In this document: piece after piece, positions 37,924 to 50,387 of the stretch
Numbering within the stretch: position 1 is the first letter of the stretch
Layout: every line of letters begins with the position of its first letter
Source: Apostichopus japonicus
Lineage: Eukaryota; Echinodermata; Holothuroidea; Aspidochirotida; Stichopodidae
DNA: 64,000 bases
NCBI RefSeq assembly: GCF_037975245.1
Contig: NC_092569.1
Span: 18,211,501-18,275,500, forward strand
Reading direction: 5' to 3'
Translations under genes and position numbers: made by a program
The notes under the pieces: model-generated
What the model was told of the DNA's origin: nothing
Databases searched by the model: none
The model's input: the letters and a program-made list of their open reading frames with translations, nothing else

Positions 37924-39896
37924 GAACGATAGTGATTTTTTCAGCATCGACGAAAAAATACGATTTTATTCAAGAGTATTCTAGTTGGTTTCCATTTTAC
38001 ACATGTGAAAATTCAAGTCAATCCGATGTTGGGAAAGGCTTAAAAAAAATCCTAAACTCGTTGATTTTTTAAACAAAAATTGGGCTTTTCGCGAAAAGCG
38101 ATATGAGGATCACGTGATCTACAGTGACATGTGACGTCATTATGATGATAAAAAAGTGAGCTCGGCGTAGTGTACTGCAGCAGTGTGCACTTAGTGTGTA
38201 AGTTTAGTTGCAACCTACTCTATATTGGACTCGACAAACAACGTAAACCACTAGCAAAATGCCAAGAAATTGCGTTGTAGGGGGATGCAACAGAACGAAT
38301 GCGGACTCTACAATAATTTTTTTTTAATTTTCCGGATATGTTGGAGGCCATGTTTAGCGCAATAGGCCTACCTCAATGTGCGTCAATGAATCAACGAATT
38401 TTAAGGCCGACTTTGAAACTCATGCGATAAAGTCAGCACTAACTCTGTAATAAATATGGGCCTAAGCCGGAAATGGGACAATAGCCCCTCATCGATTTTT
38501 TAACTTAAACATAAACGTAACATTGAAAGGGAAGAGAGGAGATTTGATACACTGCGTGAGACATTTAACTGTCTAATTTTAATAAGGTGTTATTGTTCCT
38601 GCTTTTTCTTGTCGTTTTAGTGAAGCCGACTGCCCCAATGTAAATTACGGAATAATCGGTCATAGAGCCATCTCGGGCCCAATTGAAATTTGCGTGTGGC
38701 AAGGTCACTAAAGTAAGAAAAGTTTGAAAGATTGATGCTTTTATGCCGCATTATTTATATATATCCCGATAAATGCAACAGTAAGTGTTGGAACTGGAAG
38801 ACATGCCAGACGTGAACAACCCAATGACTATGTGAGGAGAGAATCCACGTGCAAATTTCAATTGGGGCATGGACGTCGCTTAGGCAGAGTTATTTTGGGC
38901 AGAGATGTGTTCATACCCTCCAAACCACTTTAAATGTAATACGAATAGGAAATGTGTGTATGCTCGAGCGAAACAAAACATCGTGTAAGTATTATTTACG
39001 GTAGCGCACACTGTCACTTATGTTTGCACAGTGTGAAAGTACCGTTTGCGGACCTACGTGAAGTTGGACTACAATACGATTCCTCCTGAAGCCCAAACCA
39101 CCAGGCATGCATGTGAATAAACGCAATAGGCATTGCATGTAGTAAGAAAATTGTTCGAGCTAGACTAACTACTCGATTGAGTTCAAATGCGGTTGTATTT
39201 CAAGCTCAATGAAACCTTTCTGTTGGATTTAATGACGCACGGAACAAGGAACGTTTATGATTTACAGTAGGCCTAGTGCATACAAGCGAATCTACTTTGT
39301 TTAGAACTTTGGATTTTCTTTCGGATGTTATACTAATCTACGTTTGAGACTATCATCACTATTGTTATTGTGCCAGTTTGACTGGTGAGCACATTCATAC
39401 ATCACTCTGTATAAAACCCGCCAAAAACGTGATCTTGAGATTTACGTTACGGTCAGCTTGCGAGTTACCTCTTCAGATATTGGGAAATCGTTGCGAAATC
39501 GCCGCAAATTTCGTAAAAAAAAACTTGTAAACACGTGGTGAAGAAATCAAGAAACACCATGATATTCATTATCTATTTATGTCTTGAACATTACGCCGGA
39601 AAATTAAACTAAAGTAACAGTTATGCTGACACGAAATGCACGCACAGCTCCGTACTGAACAGTTCACAACAGAAAAGATCATCACAGTGACGTCATTCAC
39701 TGACCTGAGGGCTGTTCAAGGTCGTTGCAGTGTTTGCAAATTCCTAAATTACGGAGACGAAAAAACGATGTTTTAATTCCCTTTTTTATAACTTTCCGGT
39801 GTGCTATTTGGAAATTTAAAAAAATATGTTGCTTGGTAACATATAAACTACATTATATATGAAAATGAGAGATTTTTTGTTCTGTCACTATCGTTC
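37924..39896. mobile_element. Decayed THAP-carrying DNA transposon (P-element/Kolobok type)
   Basis: GAACGATAGTGA at 37924-37935 is repeated in inverted orientation at 39885-39896. Inverted similarity continues inward: TGACGTCA followed by a TGATGAT block occurs at 38132 on the left and, inverted, at 39695 on the right, each about 200 bp from its end. Near the left end is a broken THAP zinc-finger start (38259). THAP domains are the DNA-binding part of P-element and Kolobok transposases, so the element is probably a non-autonomous or decayed member of one of these. No clear target-site duplication was found; ends may be slightly off. A CACGTG E-box lies at 38111-38116. Confidence 0.5.
38259..38380 (+). 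pseudogene. THAP zinc-finger fragment, frameshifted
   Basis: An ATG at 38259 opens MPRNCVVGGCNRTN, the typical THAP N-terminus (MP-x-x-C-x4-C), then runs into a T10 tract and stops at 38327. Shifting frame across the T tract restores the next THAP signature (FFNFPDMLEAM). No downstream C-x2-H, AVPTIF box or transposase body is seen, so this is a dead fragment inside the element at 37924-39896. Confidence 0.6.
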
Positions 39897-41530
39897 TACT
39901 TTCAAGAAATGTTGCCGTACCAGTGACTAATTGGTACTTAGCTTTTACAAAAATGGTGTTCTTTAATATGATACCTGTGAAAAATAATAAATCAAGTCAA
40001 TAAAATCAATACCACTTTTACTGTGGTGAACTCTGTTCTGACAAAATAAAAACGTCATAATGACACGATTTTTTCCATAGTTCTTTTTACTATTATTTCT
40101 GATCTCTTTGCATGTTGACTTTGCGTGCATTATGTATATTGTTACTAACAAATTCATTTAATGATTATTAAGTAAAGCGAAGAAAAATTAATCATGCAAA
40201 AATTATCAAACAAAATAGGAAGTAAAACAGAGATCATAGTAACATTTAAAAATAATTTGTTGCAGCTTTGCAGTGGTAAATTCATTTTAGGGATTTTTAA
40301 AAGAGGTGTGATTTTTTACTAAATTGATACATGAAGTAGTCATTCGAAATTCAATACACGTTCTGTAGCAAAACTGAACTTGGAACTATGATGTCATACA
40401 TGCAAACAAAGCATACATTAAATTCACATTTTGAAGAGAAACAAGACATATCTTGTTAGAATGTTTGCATCTGTGACGTCACACTTGTTTGCATTAAACT
40501 TTTACTTAAAATTAATGTCCTCAAATGGCGAAGTCGGCAAATAGATGGAATACAAATTTTACCTGAACTATTAATTTCAGAACATTCTTCAATGTATCGT
40601 TCAAGTGGCTGGACATTGCCAGTTAATCGGCCATGTTTCCAATTGATTTATTCGATACAGTGTTTTTGAGTTTTCCTCATTGCTACGAACCTGTGAGTTT
40701 AAATGTTTATCCTAAGATATCCGGAAGATTTCCGTTTATCTTTATTTATTATTTTTGGGGGCTAATCCTACGACACGTCTTCGTTAAAAAGATAAATACA
40801 AATGAGCTGCCTATGAAATACAATAACAGATCTCATGTTAAGCAGTAAAAATTGTCTTATATTATATAAATATATATATGTAAAATAAGCACTACGTATA
40901 TTCACCTTTATTAAATAAGCTGACTGTAATATGTAAAGTTATGGACATCAATTTATTAGTATTTTAAAAGAATTTAGGAATCATCACACAATTATATATT
41001 TCAAATTATTGAGTAATACAAACAAAATATATTAACAACGGAGGTCATAATGCCTCGCTTTTATATATGTAATAGATATGCGCATACGTTTTAATAATGC
41101 TTGCATTAATATACGGTTGTAGCAGTTAGTCAATCCAAAGTTTGCAAAAGAATTGTCTGAAAAAAAACAAGCTCAGTTAAAAGGATACATTTCGTTCCTA
41201 AGAACTCTTTAGAACTTCAGATTTACACTCCATTAATCTAAAGTGAGTCCATTAAGAAAGTGAATAAGCAAAAGAGATGTGTACTTGCAATCGATATATT
41301 TCTTTCTCTCTTACTCAAAATCCATTCAATGTGCTTCACGGTAAAGAGGATCGCGTCATTGCAGCGCCTGACTACGGTGAATCAATACCTTAAGTTGATG
41401 GTTTGTACAGTCAAGACCAACAAGGGCGATAAATAGACTGTGTACTAGAACATATGTGCTAGACTATTTTACACATATTCTTTATTTGCAAAACCAATTT
41501 CGTAAAATAAAGCTAGTTTATAAATCCACC
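39897..41530. other. Intergenic DNA upstream of gene C
   Basis: No gene is seen. AT-rich with a short TA-rich patch near 40865. A TATA-like ATAAATAG lies about 100 bp before the gene C ATG and could be its core promoter, but this is weak. Confidence 0.4.
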
Positions 41531-44500
41531 ATGATTGTGATGCTATTGGTGATATATACAGTAACACTGACTAAAGGTAAGGGCTTCGCTTGTTAATTAA
41601 CTTAACTCAATTTTCAAATTAACAGTTTTGTGCGATTACATCGATGGTTAATATATTATTCTGCCTTTCATGTGAATTCAAAGATAATTCTCATGATTGA
41701 ACTTTAATGTGCGTCATCAATACCAAATGCATAAAAATATTTCTGTGATAAACTGATCAAATATCGAAATATCCAATGACCGGAATTCTAACTGACCAGG
41801 TATGTTATTTTTCTTAATATTTTAGATGTTAATGTTAAGATAATAACTTACTTTAGGAAAGATTTTTTGCTTTGTGGAATTGATTTTTTTCTTTCATTAC
41901 ATCAACCAGCCTATGGACATGGCTTACGAGGGACATTTGAATGCACCAACACACCTACATTCTACACTACGGTCCTGTCTGGTAAGTTCCTCAGGTTTAA
42001 ATAAGTTGTCATGCTACACCGCAGTCTTATCGGTTAGTCCATGATTTCATGTTAAACCTATTTATTTTATGGTAAATAACTTTCGTCAACGTGGTCTCGT
42101 GCATCTGCATCCAATGACCGGTATTGTAACTGATCACGTTTGTCGCTCCCACCCCCTATGTTTGAAGATGACATTAATATGCTAACTTACTTAATAAACT
42201 AATAACTACTTGTTTTATTTTTCCTTTAATATATCAACCAGCTTATGAATCTGGATTACGGGGGACATTTCAATGCACTAACACACATAAATACACTACC
42301 GCCCTATCTGGTAAGTTCATTGAGTTACATGATTTATCATAATAATACACCCGCAGTCTTACACGTTTGTCCATGTCTTCAGTGTTTTTCTGTGAACGAG
42401 GAAACATCACCTCAGACAATACCGATCAATGTATATACATACTTAGGTAGTTCTCTGAAATTCAAGTTAAATTTGTATCTAATGGATTAACTACAGGATG
42501 TGATTGTGATGTAATACTTAATAATACTACTCACTTGTATTGGTAGCGCACGAGAAACAACTAGTTAAACTGCAAAGCACTGCGCTATCATGAGGTTCGG
42601 TGTTATAATGCTAAATCATTTGTTGACTACTTAAAACATAATAAATAAAATAAGCAGAAATGAATCCACACGATGACTTTTTTTCAATATTTTGCGTGTG
42701 TCAAGGTTACCATACAGACTGTAAGGATGTTTACGACGCTGGTCATACACAAGATGGCATTTACACCATCCTACCATCTGGATGGCCGGGTTCACCATTT
42801 ACTGTTTACTGTAAAATGGATCATGGCGGAGGATGGACAGTAAGTCAGTTTGTAATACCTTGTGAGAGGACTAGCGATCCAGAGGAAATTTCAACTATTC
42901 GTCATGTAGCACTCTTGTTTAAAAGTTTTTGTTTCTTTGATTCGGTTAGACTAAAAATGACATGCACGGCTTCAAATGTTTGCATGATTTGTATTCGATG
43001 TTTCTAAATTTCAAATGGGAATCGCTGCCTTTCTTATGGTCTCTAATAACTTCTTGACAATGTATTCCAAGTACGTTTGAAAATTCCCATGACGGCTGCA
43101 TATAAAAAAAAATAATGTTATCGGAGACAATGATAGGGGGGCTGTTGCCCATTTTTCTGCAAACGACGAAGAAATATAATAACAGTGATTTAACAAAATA
43201 AGGTATAACCATGTTTTGCGTAGCCTTAATTGAAATTTTGGAACTCTTCCCTATATCTAAAACCCTTGAAATTGTTCATTAAACCCACAGATACAAAAGA
43301 AAGCTGATGTTATTTACGATAAATTATATTCATAGATAAGTGTTCTCCAGTGTTCTAAGTGTTCTCCTTAATAAGAGAAAATTGTCTTATATTTTTAAAA
43401 CTGTTTCCAAGAATAACAGACTCGTTATATAGAGAGGGACAACGTTCATAATCGGAAGCTATCCATCGATAGACTGCTGTTAACATTAATAATTTATCTT
43501 TATCGCAGTCTTCCATCAATCCAATGTATTTTAAGGATACTTTTGATTATTTTTCATCTAGGTTTTTCAACTTTGACATTGAACCGTAAGTTTCAATCAA
43601 ACTTGGATGCGTACAAAGCCATGTTGGGGTAACTTGAGCGATGATTTTGGCTTGGGAATAAAAAACTGCATCATCTAAAACCTATCCTAATTTTATTTTC
43701 TCCTATCCAGGTTTTTCAACGTCACAGTGGCATTACCAGTTTTTATCAAAACTGGGATGCGTACAAAAACGGGTTTGGTGACCTGAACGATGATTTTTGG
43801 CTTGGAAATGAGAAACTCTATTATCTTACAAACCAAACAGGTTACACGTTGCGCTTCGATGTTATCACGTCAGGTGGAGATCAGAAGTATGCTTCATATA
43901 CCGAGTTTCAGATTGAGTCTGAGAGTAATAAATACAGACTGAATAAACTAGGCAGCCATGGTGGTACAACAGGTTTGTATACGTTTTAATTTGAAGTTCC
44001 AGTTTTCTTTTAATTCGTTTACTTATAGTTTTAGGGGAAAAAAGCCTAATTACATTATATTTACTTCTCGGAACCTTCTATCCGAACGTTCACTGCGTTA
44101 AGAAGACGACCAGGGGAAGAAGTAAATACTAGAACATTGAGAAAACCCCAGATTTGCAATGGTATCGTCCATGGCTTAGTGTCCCGTCTCAGTTCCAAAC
44201 ATAGTGGAAAATACGTTTATGCATCCCGCTAGTCAGATCGGTGGGTGATACTATGAGATGACATATTTTCAAAATTAATATGCTTGATTAATTATAATAA
44301 ACTGAATATGAACTGTCACTTGCTATTCACTTGACAGTTTTGTTTACTTTACAATTCAGATATTGTGCTCCGGGAAGCGGCTTTATTTTATAGCACATTA
44401 CAATAAATGCCTTTTATTAAGTGTTCATGTGTTTTTTTTTTCTTAAAGGTTGGCGTATATATAACAACTGGGGCAAAGCTTTCAGCACCTATGATCGAGA

Positions 44501-44756
44501 CAACGACGACTGTGATGCTTTTAACTGCGCGAACCGTCACAGAAGTGGTTGGTGGCACTCGGATCATTGGTGCGCAACTTGTGATAATAATAATGGTTAT
44601 TGTGACCAATTTCATGTCAGCGGAAGCTGTCACTCCGTTTGTACCAGTGACAACCTTAATGGAGACTACAACGGTGTCGGTGGAGAAAATGTATTTTCCA
44701 ACCACAATGCTTACTGTAGCTTAAATTTCACTGAGATGAAAATTCGGCCATCCTAG
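41531..44756 (+). CDS. Gene C: short secreted FReD protein with duplicated Cys module, 296 aa
   Basis: Exons: 41531-41576, 41910-41981, 42242-42310, 42706-42839, 43711-43972, 44449-44756; GT-AG, phases 1,1,1,0,1, stop TAG. Residues 1-15 are a compact signal peptide (MIVMLLVIYTVTL). Exons 2 and 3 (residues 16-39 and 40-62) are tandem copies of a ~24-residue module (GLRGTFECTNT / GLRGTFQCTNT), one cysteine each; the family is unknown and the cysteines could form interchain bonds. Exons 4-6 encode a complete FReD (DCKDVYDAGHTQDG, GGGWTVFQRH, FWLGNEKLYYL, YDRDNDDCD, GWWHSDHWC, LNGDYN, FTEMKIRPS) with extra P-subdomain cysteines as in gene B. Exons 4-6 are very close to exons 6-8 of gene B. Probably an extracellular lectin-like protein. 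Confidence 0.88.
41773..42384 (+). repeat. Tandem ~335-bp duplication covering gene C exons 2 and 3
   Basis: Unit 1 (about 41773-42055) and unit 2 (about 42111-42384) share the exon and flanking intron sequence: both start CCAATGACCGG, share the acceptor context ATCAACCAG, the donor GTAAGTTC and a downstream CAGTCTTA...GTCCATG block. The duplication therefore included introns, not just the exon. Confidence 0.85.
43562..43676 (+). pseudogene. Dead duplicate FReD exon inside gene C intron 4
   Basis: This segment follows an acceptor-like ATCTAG and closely matches the start of the real exon at 43711 (shared GTTTTTCAAC, CTTGGATGCGTACAAA, GATGATTTTGGCTTGG), but deletions destroy the frame and it ends after about 115 bp, with only about 35 bp separating it from the working exon. 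It is a decayed partial tandem copy. Confidence 0.85.
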
Positions 44757-47700
44757 TGAACGTAATGAATTTCATGTTTAGCTTGTTTTACAATCTAATT
44801 CACTGCTTTCATCAAACTACCAAAAGAAAATTGTTGTCATTAACTGAAGCTGCAATATGTGTTGTTGTTGTTCTTGTTGTTCTGCTTTCGAAAGCCACAG
44901 CAGTAAAATAGAGAGAAATCAGAAAGAACAAAAACCGCAAAAAATATGTTCGAATGTTTTATGTGCGTGTATTAACACACCGTCTGAACGACAACATTTT
45001 AGCTCGAGATGGAATCATATGTACTTAAATATATATATGCAGTGTAGCATGGTATGAATTGCTTGGATTAAATATCGAATTTAAATTGTTGCTGCCATTG
45101 TTTTATAATACATATTTCCTGTTTTTATATAACGATATTTATCATTAATGACTTATTAAAATAATGTGACATTCACGCTGACTTCGAACATGCGAGATAT
45201 AAACCGTTTAGTATCGCAAAACAAAACAAAACAAAAATCCTGTATATTAAAAAACTGTTTTGTGTCTTATATGGGTAAATTTGAAGCTGTTTGTTCTCAG
45301 TATACACCTATTTCTTCTGTTCTTGATGAAGTTTTGGTCGATCACTTTTAATACATGACGTTTTCACACTTTTTACGGAATCTTGCATTTAACGGTAGAT
45401 TATGATACGACAATACTGCTACCAGTACAAGGTGATATATAGCTATAAACAGTATGATAAAATTCTCACTTTTTATAAAATTATCACATCTAGCGAACTA
45501 TTGATATTGATACTTTAGGATTTGAACTGCTTGAGTTATTACTTACACCAAAATAAATGTAATTATTATTGCTTTTTTTTTAATTTACTAGTTTAGTTGC
45601 TTGAATACTTTTATTGGGGTATTTTATTGCTGAAAAACTTGGCTGTATACTTTCGAAAAAGTTTACAATAAAGTTAAGTTTTTTAAATAATTTTACTATT
45701 TATCAACGAGAAAACATTATCAATTTCATTATTATGTGACAAACCGAAACTTTTCCGGTGGCTAAGAATGTTAATGAGGAGTAATGAGCTGGATAATCTG
45801 ATGCCTTCTCTGCCCTTACTTGAAGTAACGAAAAGACTCGCTGATATTTCTATTGATTCTCACATCAGTCTTGCATATCAGCATCCTTTTAAGCTAATTT
45901 CATTGTACTACTCGATCAAGTTGACTGTATTTTACATGTAAATCACGATAAAAACAGCATAATGTATAGAGTTTTGACATGTTTTATCACATTGCAGGTA
46001 TTTTTCAACAGTTGGAGGACCAACTGTATTGTAGCTGTTCTTATAGTCACAGTATCCATTTAAACGAATGCCTTATGCGATGAGCAAACTAATTTCGTTG
46101 AGACGTCATCACTAGTTGCATTAATGAGGTTAAAGCTATATATGTTTAATGTTAAGCGATGATAACATCATGTGAAATTTATATGGAAAAGAGTTGTTTG
46201 AAATCAGAAAATTGAAACAGGATAATTTCTACTGGTTATTCGGATTGTAAATGTTGAGAGTTATAGCCGATATGATTTCCTTTTATTTCCCCCTGTTTTC
46301 TCCTTTGTTCTATTTTGTTTGCTTGCATTTGCATTTTGGTGAAACAAAAAGTCCTAGAAAATATGAAGTGAACACATAACTATACCAATGAAACTTATTA
46401 TCGTGAGATTAAACGTTATGTGAATTTGTGCAGATATTAAGTTTTCTTTCTAGGAACACCACGACAATAGATGTTCATCGTCACTCACAGATGGGGTTCA
46501 AATTAGGTCATTATTTTCAATACAGTCTGCATTTTTATGTCTGTTATTTTGTAGCTACATGTGTATCAAAATTTAAATATCTAGTTTACGCAGTCCATTT
46601 TGTTATGGATGAAATTTTATTTGTTTCTAATGTGATGTGCCAGAGTTGAGAATTTCATTAAATTGCAAATGTTACACTTTGTATATTTTCATTTGACAAT
46701 ACACACAGAATTCGAGGTTAATTGATTGTTTAAATATAAAATGTATTCCAAGTATTACCATACAATATAGTCCGAATATTAACACAATTCCCTCGTAGTT
46801 ATATCACTCTTCAGTTTCTGTAAATACAACACCTATCTATGTATTGTTTCTTTACTGATAGTGTATTGTTATCTGGATTAATCTAGCCAGCGTGGTTCCT
46901 CACAGCATAACGAGGACGTTTTCTGGAAGAAAGCTTGCCACGGTGTATTTTGTAGGTCCTTTGCAGTACACTTTCATACTTAAATGTACAAAATACGATT
47001 AGCATCGTTCTGATATGTTCAAGTGAAAGATTTCTAATAAATTGTCACCTGCGACAGGTGACAATACCGTTTTAAAACATCTAAGTCATCTCAGGGATAT
47101 AGCTCTTTTCCTAACTTATTGGACAGTTTTCATAGAAGAACTTGCACCCAAAGTATGATGTTATTAAGATTATGATAGTCCATGCATTACGCAAAGATAC
47201 TCATCTAGTAAGTATTCAAAGGGTACTATCCATCAGTATATGAGTTGTAGCCTTGGTAATGTAAATGTAAGGTAACTTTTTTTTTCATCCAAGGAGCATT
47301 GGTCTTTTATTGTATTGCTTCCTTAAATTCTCGAAATGAAGTTACGTCTTTTATCATGTAGCTGCAAGGCACACCAATCGATGTTCCGTAGATATAGGCG
47401 TAGGTTTCATTGACTTGTAAGCGAATAATTTTACCGACACTTCTCATTGCCCTAAACTGGTGTCATAGAACAGCCATATTCGCAAATTCCAAGTTGTATC
47501 TTGTTTCAAATAAACCGTGTGTCTTTATACTAATGAAAACGTTTAAGGCATATATTTAATTTCTTGTGGTGACAAGTGTTATGTTGACAATTAGAGTAAG
47601 TAATATCATTACTGAATATCAAACTACATACTATAGGAAATTATTTTTAAAGTCCAATACATTTTAGAGCGTCTAGACGCATCGTAACAAAATATAACAA

Positions 47701-48048
47701 GTACTCATATTTCCACATGTGCAAGACAATGCTTTGGGACACTGCAGCACAAATGAATCAAACAGTCTCAGATTATTGCTGGTTATTCTGTAACAATTAA
47801 TGTAACGCGCACGGGCTAATGTTCAAGACGGTTATATTCTGTACTGTAAACTATGGTTTAGTGTTATTTCATGCTGAGAGACAAATCTCCTGGAACGAAG
47901 TTCATCATCTTCTGTAAGATTTCAACTGCAAATCATTCACATGATTAAAATAGAGAAAGAATTAAACGAAATTAGATAATAAATTTAGTTACAGAACCCA
48001 TCCCAAAATGTGGTAGTATGACCACGAAGGTTTCATCACTCATATGGC
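44757..48048. other. Gene C 3' flank and intergenic DNA
   Basis: No gene is seen. A canonical AATAAA (about 45668) lies some 910 bp past the gene C stop and could be its polyadenylation signal if the 3' UTR is long. The rest is AT-rich with motif-free short frames. Confidence 0.4.
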
Positions 48049-49176
48049 CATGGGCGTCAATCCTAGGTGGGACCGGGGACACGCCCCCCACATTTCGATG
48101 GGTGGAGGACAACCTATCAAATGCCCCCCACACACATTTGGAAAAAGAAACGGCACTTTATAGCTAGAGCTAAAGCCTGTACATATTTGTTGTTTAGTTG
48201 TAGATGGTGTTTCAAAGACGGTGCCCGCTCCCTAATATTGGGGAGTGAGATTGGGAGCATATTCCGTGGAAGCGCATTCCATATTACCTTGTTGTTGAGT
48301 GATACCGGAGTTTACTCCACAGTGAGAACACTGGGTACACTCCGTCCAGAATTCACCCGATTATATGCAGATACACCTAGCAACCGTGATAACTTGCGTG
48401 AGGACTCTACCGAACAACAACTGATTTATTTTGATGCCTTCACCACTTTAGCCACCACTCACATGGGAACTATTCTAAGTTTGACAATACATGCGCATGT
48501 GTGAGGTCCTGAAAGTATAATTAAAGTGGTTTGTCTTGTCATCCTAGTTTCAAATGTCATAGAAATGTATTCTTGTAGACCTAACAAAACATTTAAACTG
48601 ACACAGTCCCATTGGAAGTGTGTCACGGGTGGCATTACAAGGCATTGGTGGTTTAACATGCTGAGGTATGACTACCTTTGGCCAATTTGCGCTAAGCTCA
48701 CTAAACGAACTCGGATCTGGATTGTGCCTTATTAGTTAGTTATATAAATTATTAATAATGGTGTATGAGGAAGTGCACCATTTTGTGGTATGAGCTAAAG
48801 GACGGCAAGTCGAGAAACTCACATGCAGTCGCGGCGGATAGCTTCCTTCTTCTATATGTCCGGGGACATTTTGGGACATCGTTCCTATAGGCTTATATAT
48901 GAGGCCCTGGGGTCATTCCTTGACCGACTTGGTGCAATATAATGTGCCCTTTTCGAAGTTAATTTATTCACAGGTTGTTACGTGTCATGGGTTCTAACAA
49001 ATGAGGGGTATTCTATCCTGAAACATAGGGCAAAATGCGGCTGCGATCTGGCAGGTATTCAAATCTGAAATTTTCTTGGTACGCTGCGCGCCAACCGATG
49101 CTTACTTACGGCCGGAATATTCGAATCAATCACGCCACCCCCCTCCCACACGTTTCAAATCGGATTGGCGCCCCTG
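48049..49176. mobile_element. Complete non-autonomous hAT-like element, 1128 bp
   Basis: The left end CATGGGCGTCAATCC and the inverted right end CAGGGGCGCCAATCC match at 13 of 15 positions, and the element is flanked by an identical 8-bp direct repeat CATATGGC (48041-48048 and 49177-49184). An 8-bp target duplication with ends starting CAGGG is the hallmark of the hAT superfamily. The GC-richer interior has a 145-codon open frame (48067-48504) without transposase motifs, so it depends on a transposase elsewhere. The intact target duplication suggests a fairly recent insertion. Confidence 0.85.
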
Positions 49177-49570
49177 CATATGGCACATCGTCGTATACCC
49201 ACCATATATGACATACATGAGCCATTACACAATATTGAAAATTTGAGGTTCATTGAACACTTCTTTGACGTTATTTACTACGATGTTAGTCCAATAGTCT
49301 AATTCCTACAAGTTACAATTATTGGAGGGTGAGTTGTGGAACGATTTTAGCCGTTTTGGCGTGTGTATTATAGCCAAAAGATTCATGTTTTAATATGCCA
49401 TTTGTCATTTGACCTCGACATTGTTTTCCTATGGCTTTATGTGGTCAATCAAAAGGTGTCAGCAGCTCACGTACATGTAGCAAAGCCATCAGGTGAAGTT
49501 TTTATTGCATGTTATCACAAATTGTAATTTGACGTTATGCCCACCAAAATTTGAAGTCCATCTGGCTTAA

Positions 49571-50383
49571 AGCAGCATTTTGCGTTGGGTCGCTTTTTTC
49601 CACCTTTTTAACATGTGCATCGATTTTTTTAGATGTATCAATCATAAAACAGCAAACTAAGATACCATCCAAGTTTCACCCTGCCAAGAGCGTTAATTAG
49701 CGAGTAATTAACGATTTATATCGATAAAGAGTAAAAGTGTCCTCGACAAAGTTTTCATATCACCAAATCCACTAGTTTGAATTCCACCAATCAGTGAATA
49801 GTATGTTTATTCATGAGCATTTTGTGTTTGGTCGCCGTTTTCTACTTTTTTGACATGTCCATCGAGTTTTTTACATACATCAAATCACAAAACAGCAAAT
49901 TAAGATATTAGCCAAGTTTTTCCCTGCCAAAAACGTTAATTGGCGAGTATTCCACATACAAAATTAATCGCATTCAGTTCCCAAACCCACTAGTTTGAAT
50001 TCAACCAATCAGAGATGCAGGTTTAGTTATGAGCCGTTGCTAAAAATAGATTCAAGACTTTGCGTTGGTACAACCAGGGAGTTGTTATGCAACTCTCTGG
50101 TACAACTGCCATATAGACTGTACACAAATCAAGCGTGGTGTTATATTACGTATCTGTCAATGACGTTCGTAGTGTTTAAATATTCATATTATGGGCGAGG
50201 TTTATTGGGTTCCCAACGGAAAATATCTTGGAGAACAACAAAGTTGAAAGTTGCAATTTTTTCGACTTTTATGCCACCATTTGAAGTAAAATATAAATAG
50301 ATAAGCAAGTTATGTATGTCGTTATGGCATAGTGGAGTCAGTGAGGCTGAGAAAAATCATAGAAAAGGACGCAAAATGCTGCT
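49571..50383. mobile_element. TTAA-flanked MITE, 813 bp, with internal tandem repeat
   Basis: AGCAGCATTTTGCG at the left end is inverted at the right end, and both ends abut TTAA (49567-49570 and 50384-50387), the target of piggyBac and Kolobok transposons. Inside, two diverged direct copies of a ~230-bp unit (about 49575-49810 and 49816-50040) share GCATTTTG, ACAGCAAA, CCTGCCAA and CACTAGTTTGAATTC blocks. No open frame with a transposase motif exists. Confidence 0.8.
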
Positions 50384-50387
50384 TTAA

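Noticed and set aside
44388-44724. Long Thr/Val-rich frames on both strands over gene C's last exon
   Set aside because: Shadow frames of the FReD exon; the same type of shadow occurs over gene B exon 8.
48067-48504. 145-codon open frame
   Set aside because: Lies inside the hAT-like element, lacks transposase motifs and other coding signs; chance in GC-richer DNA.
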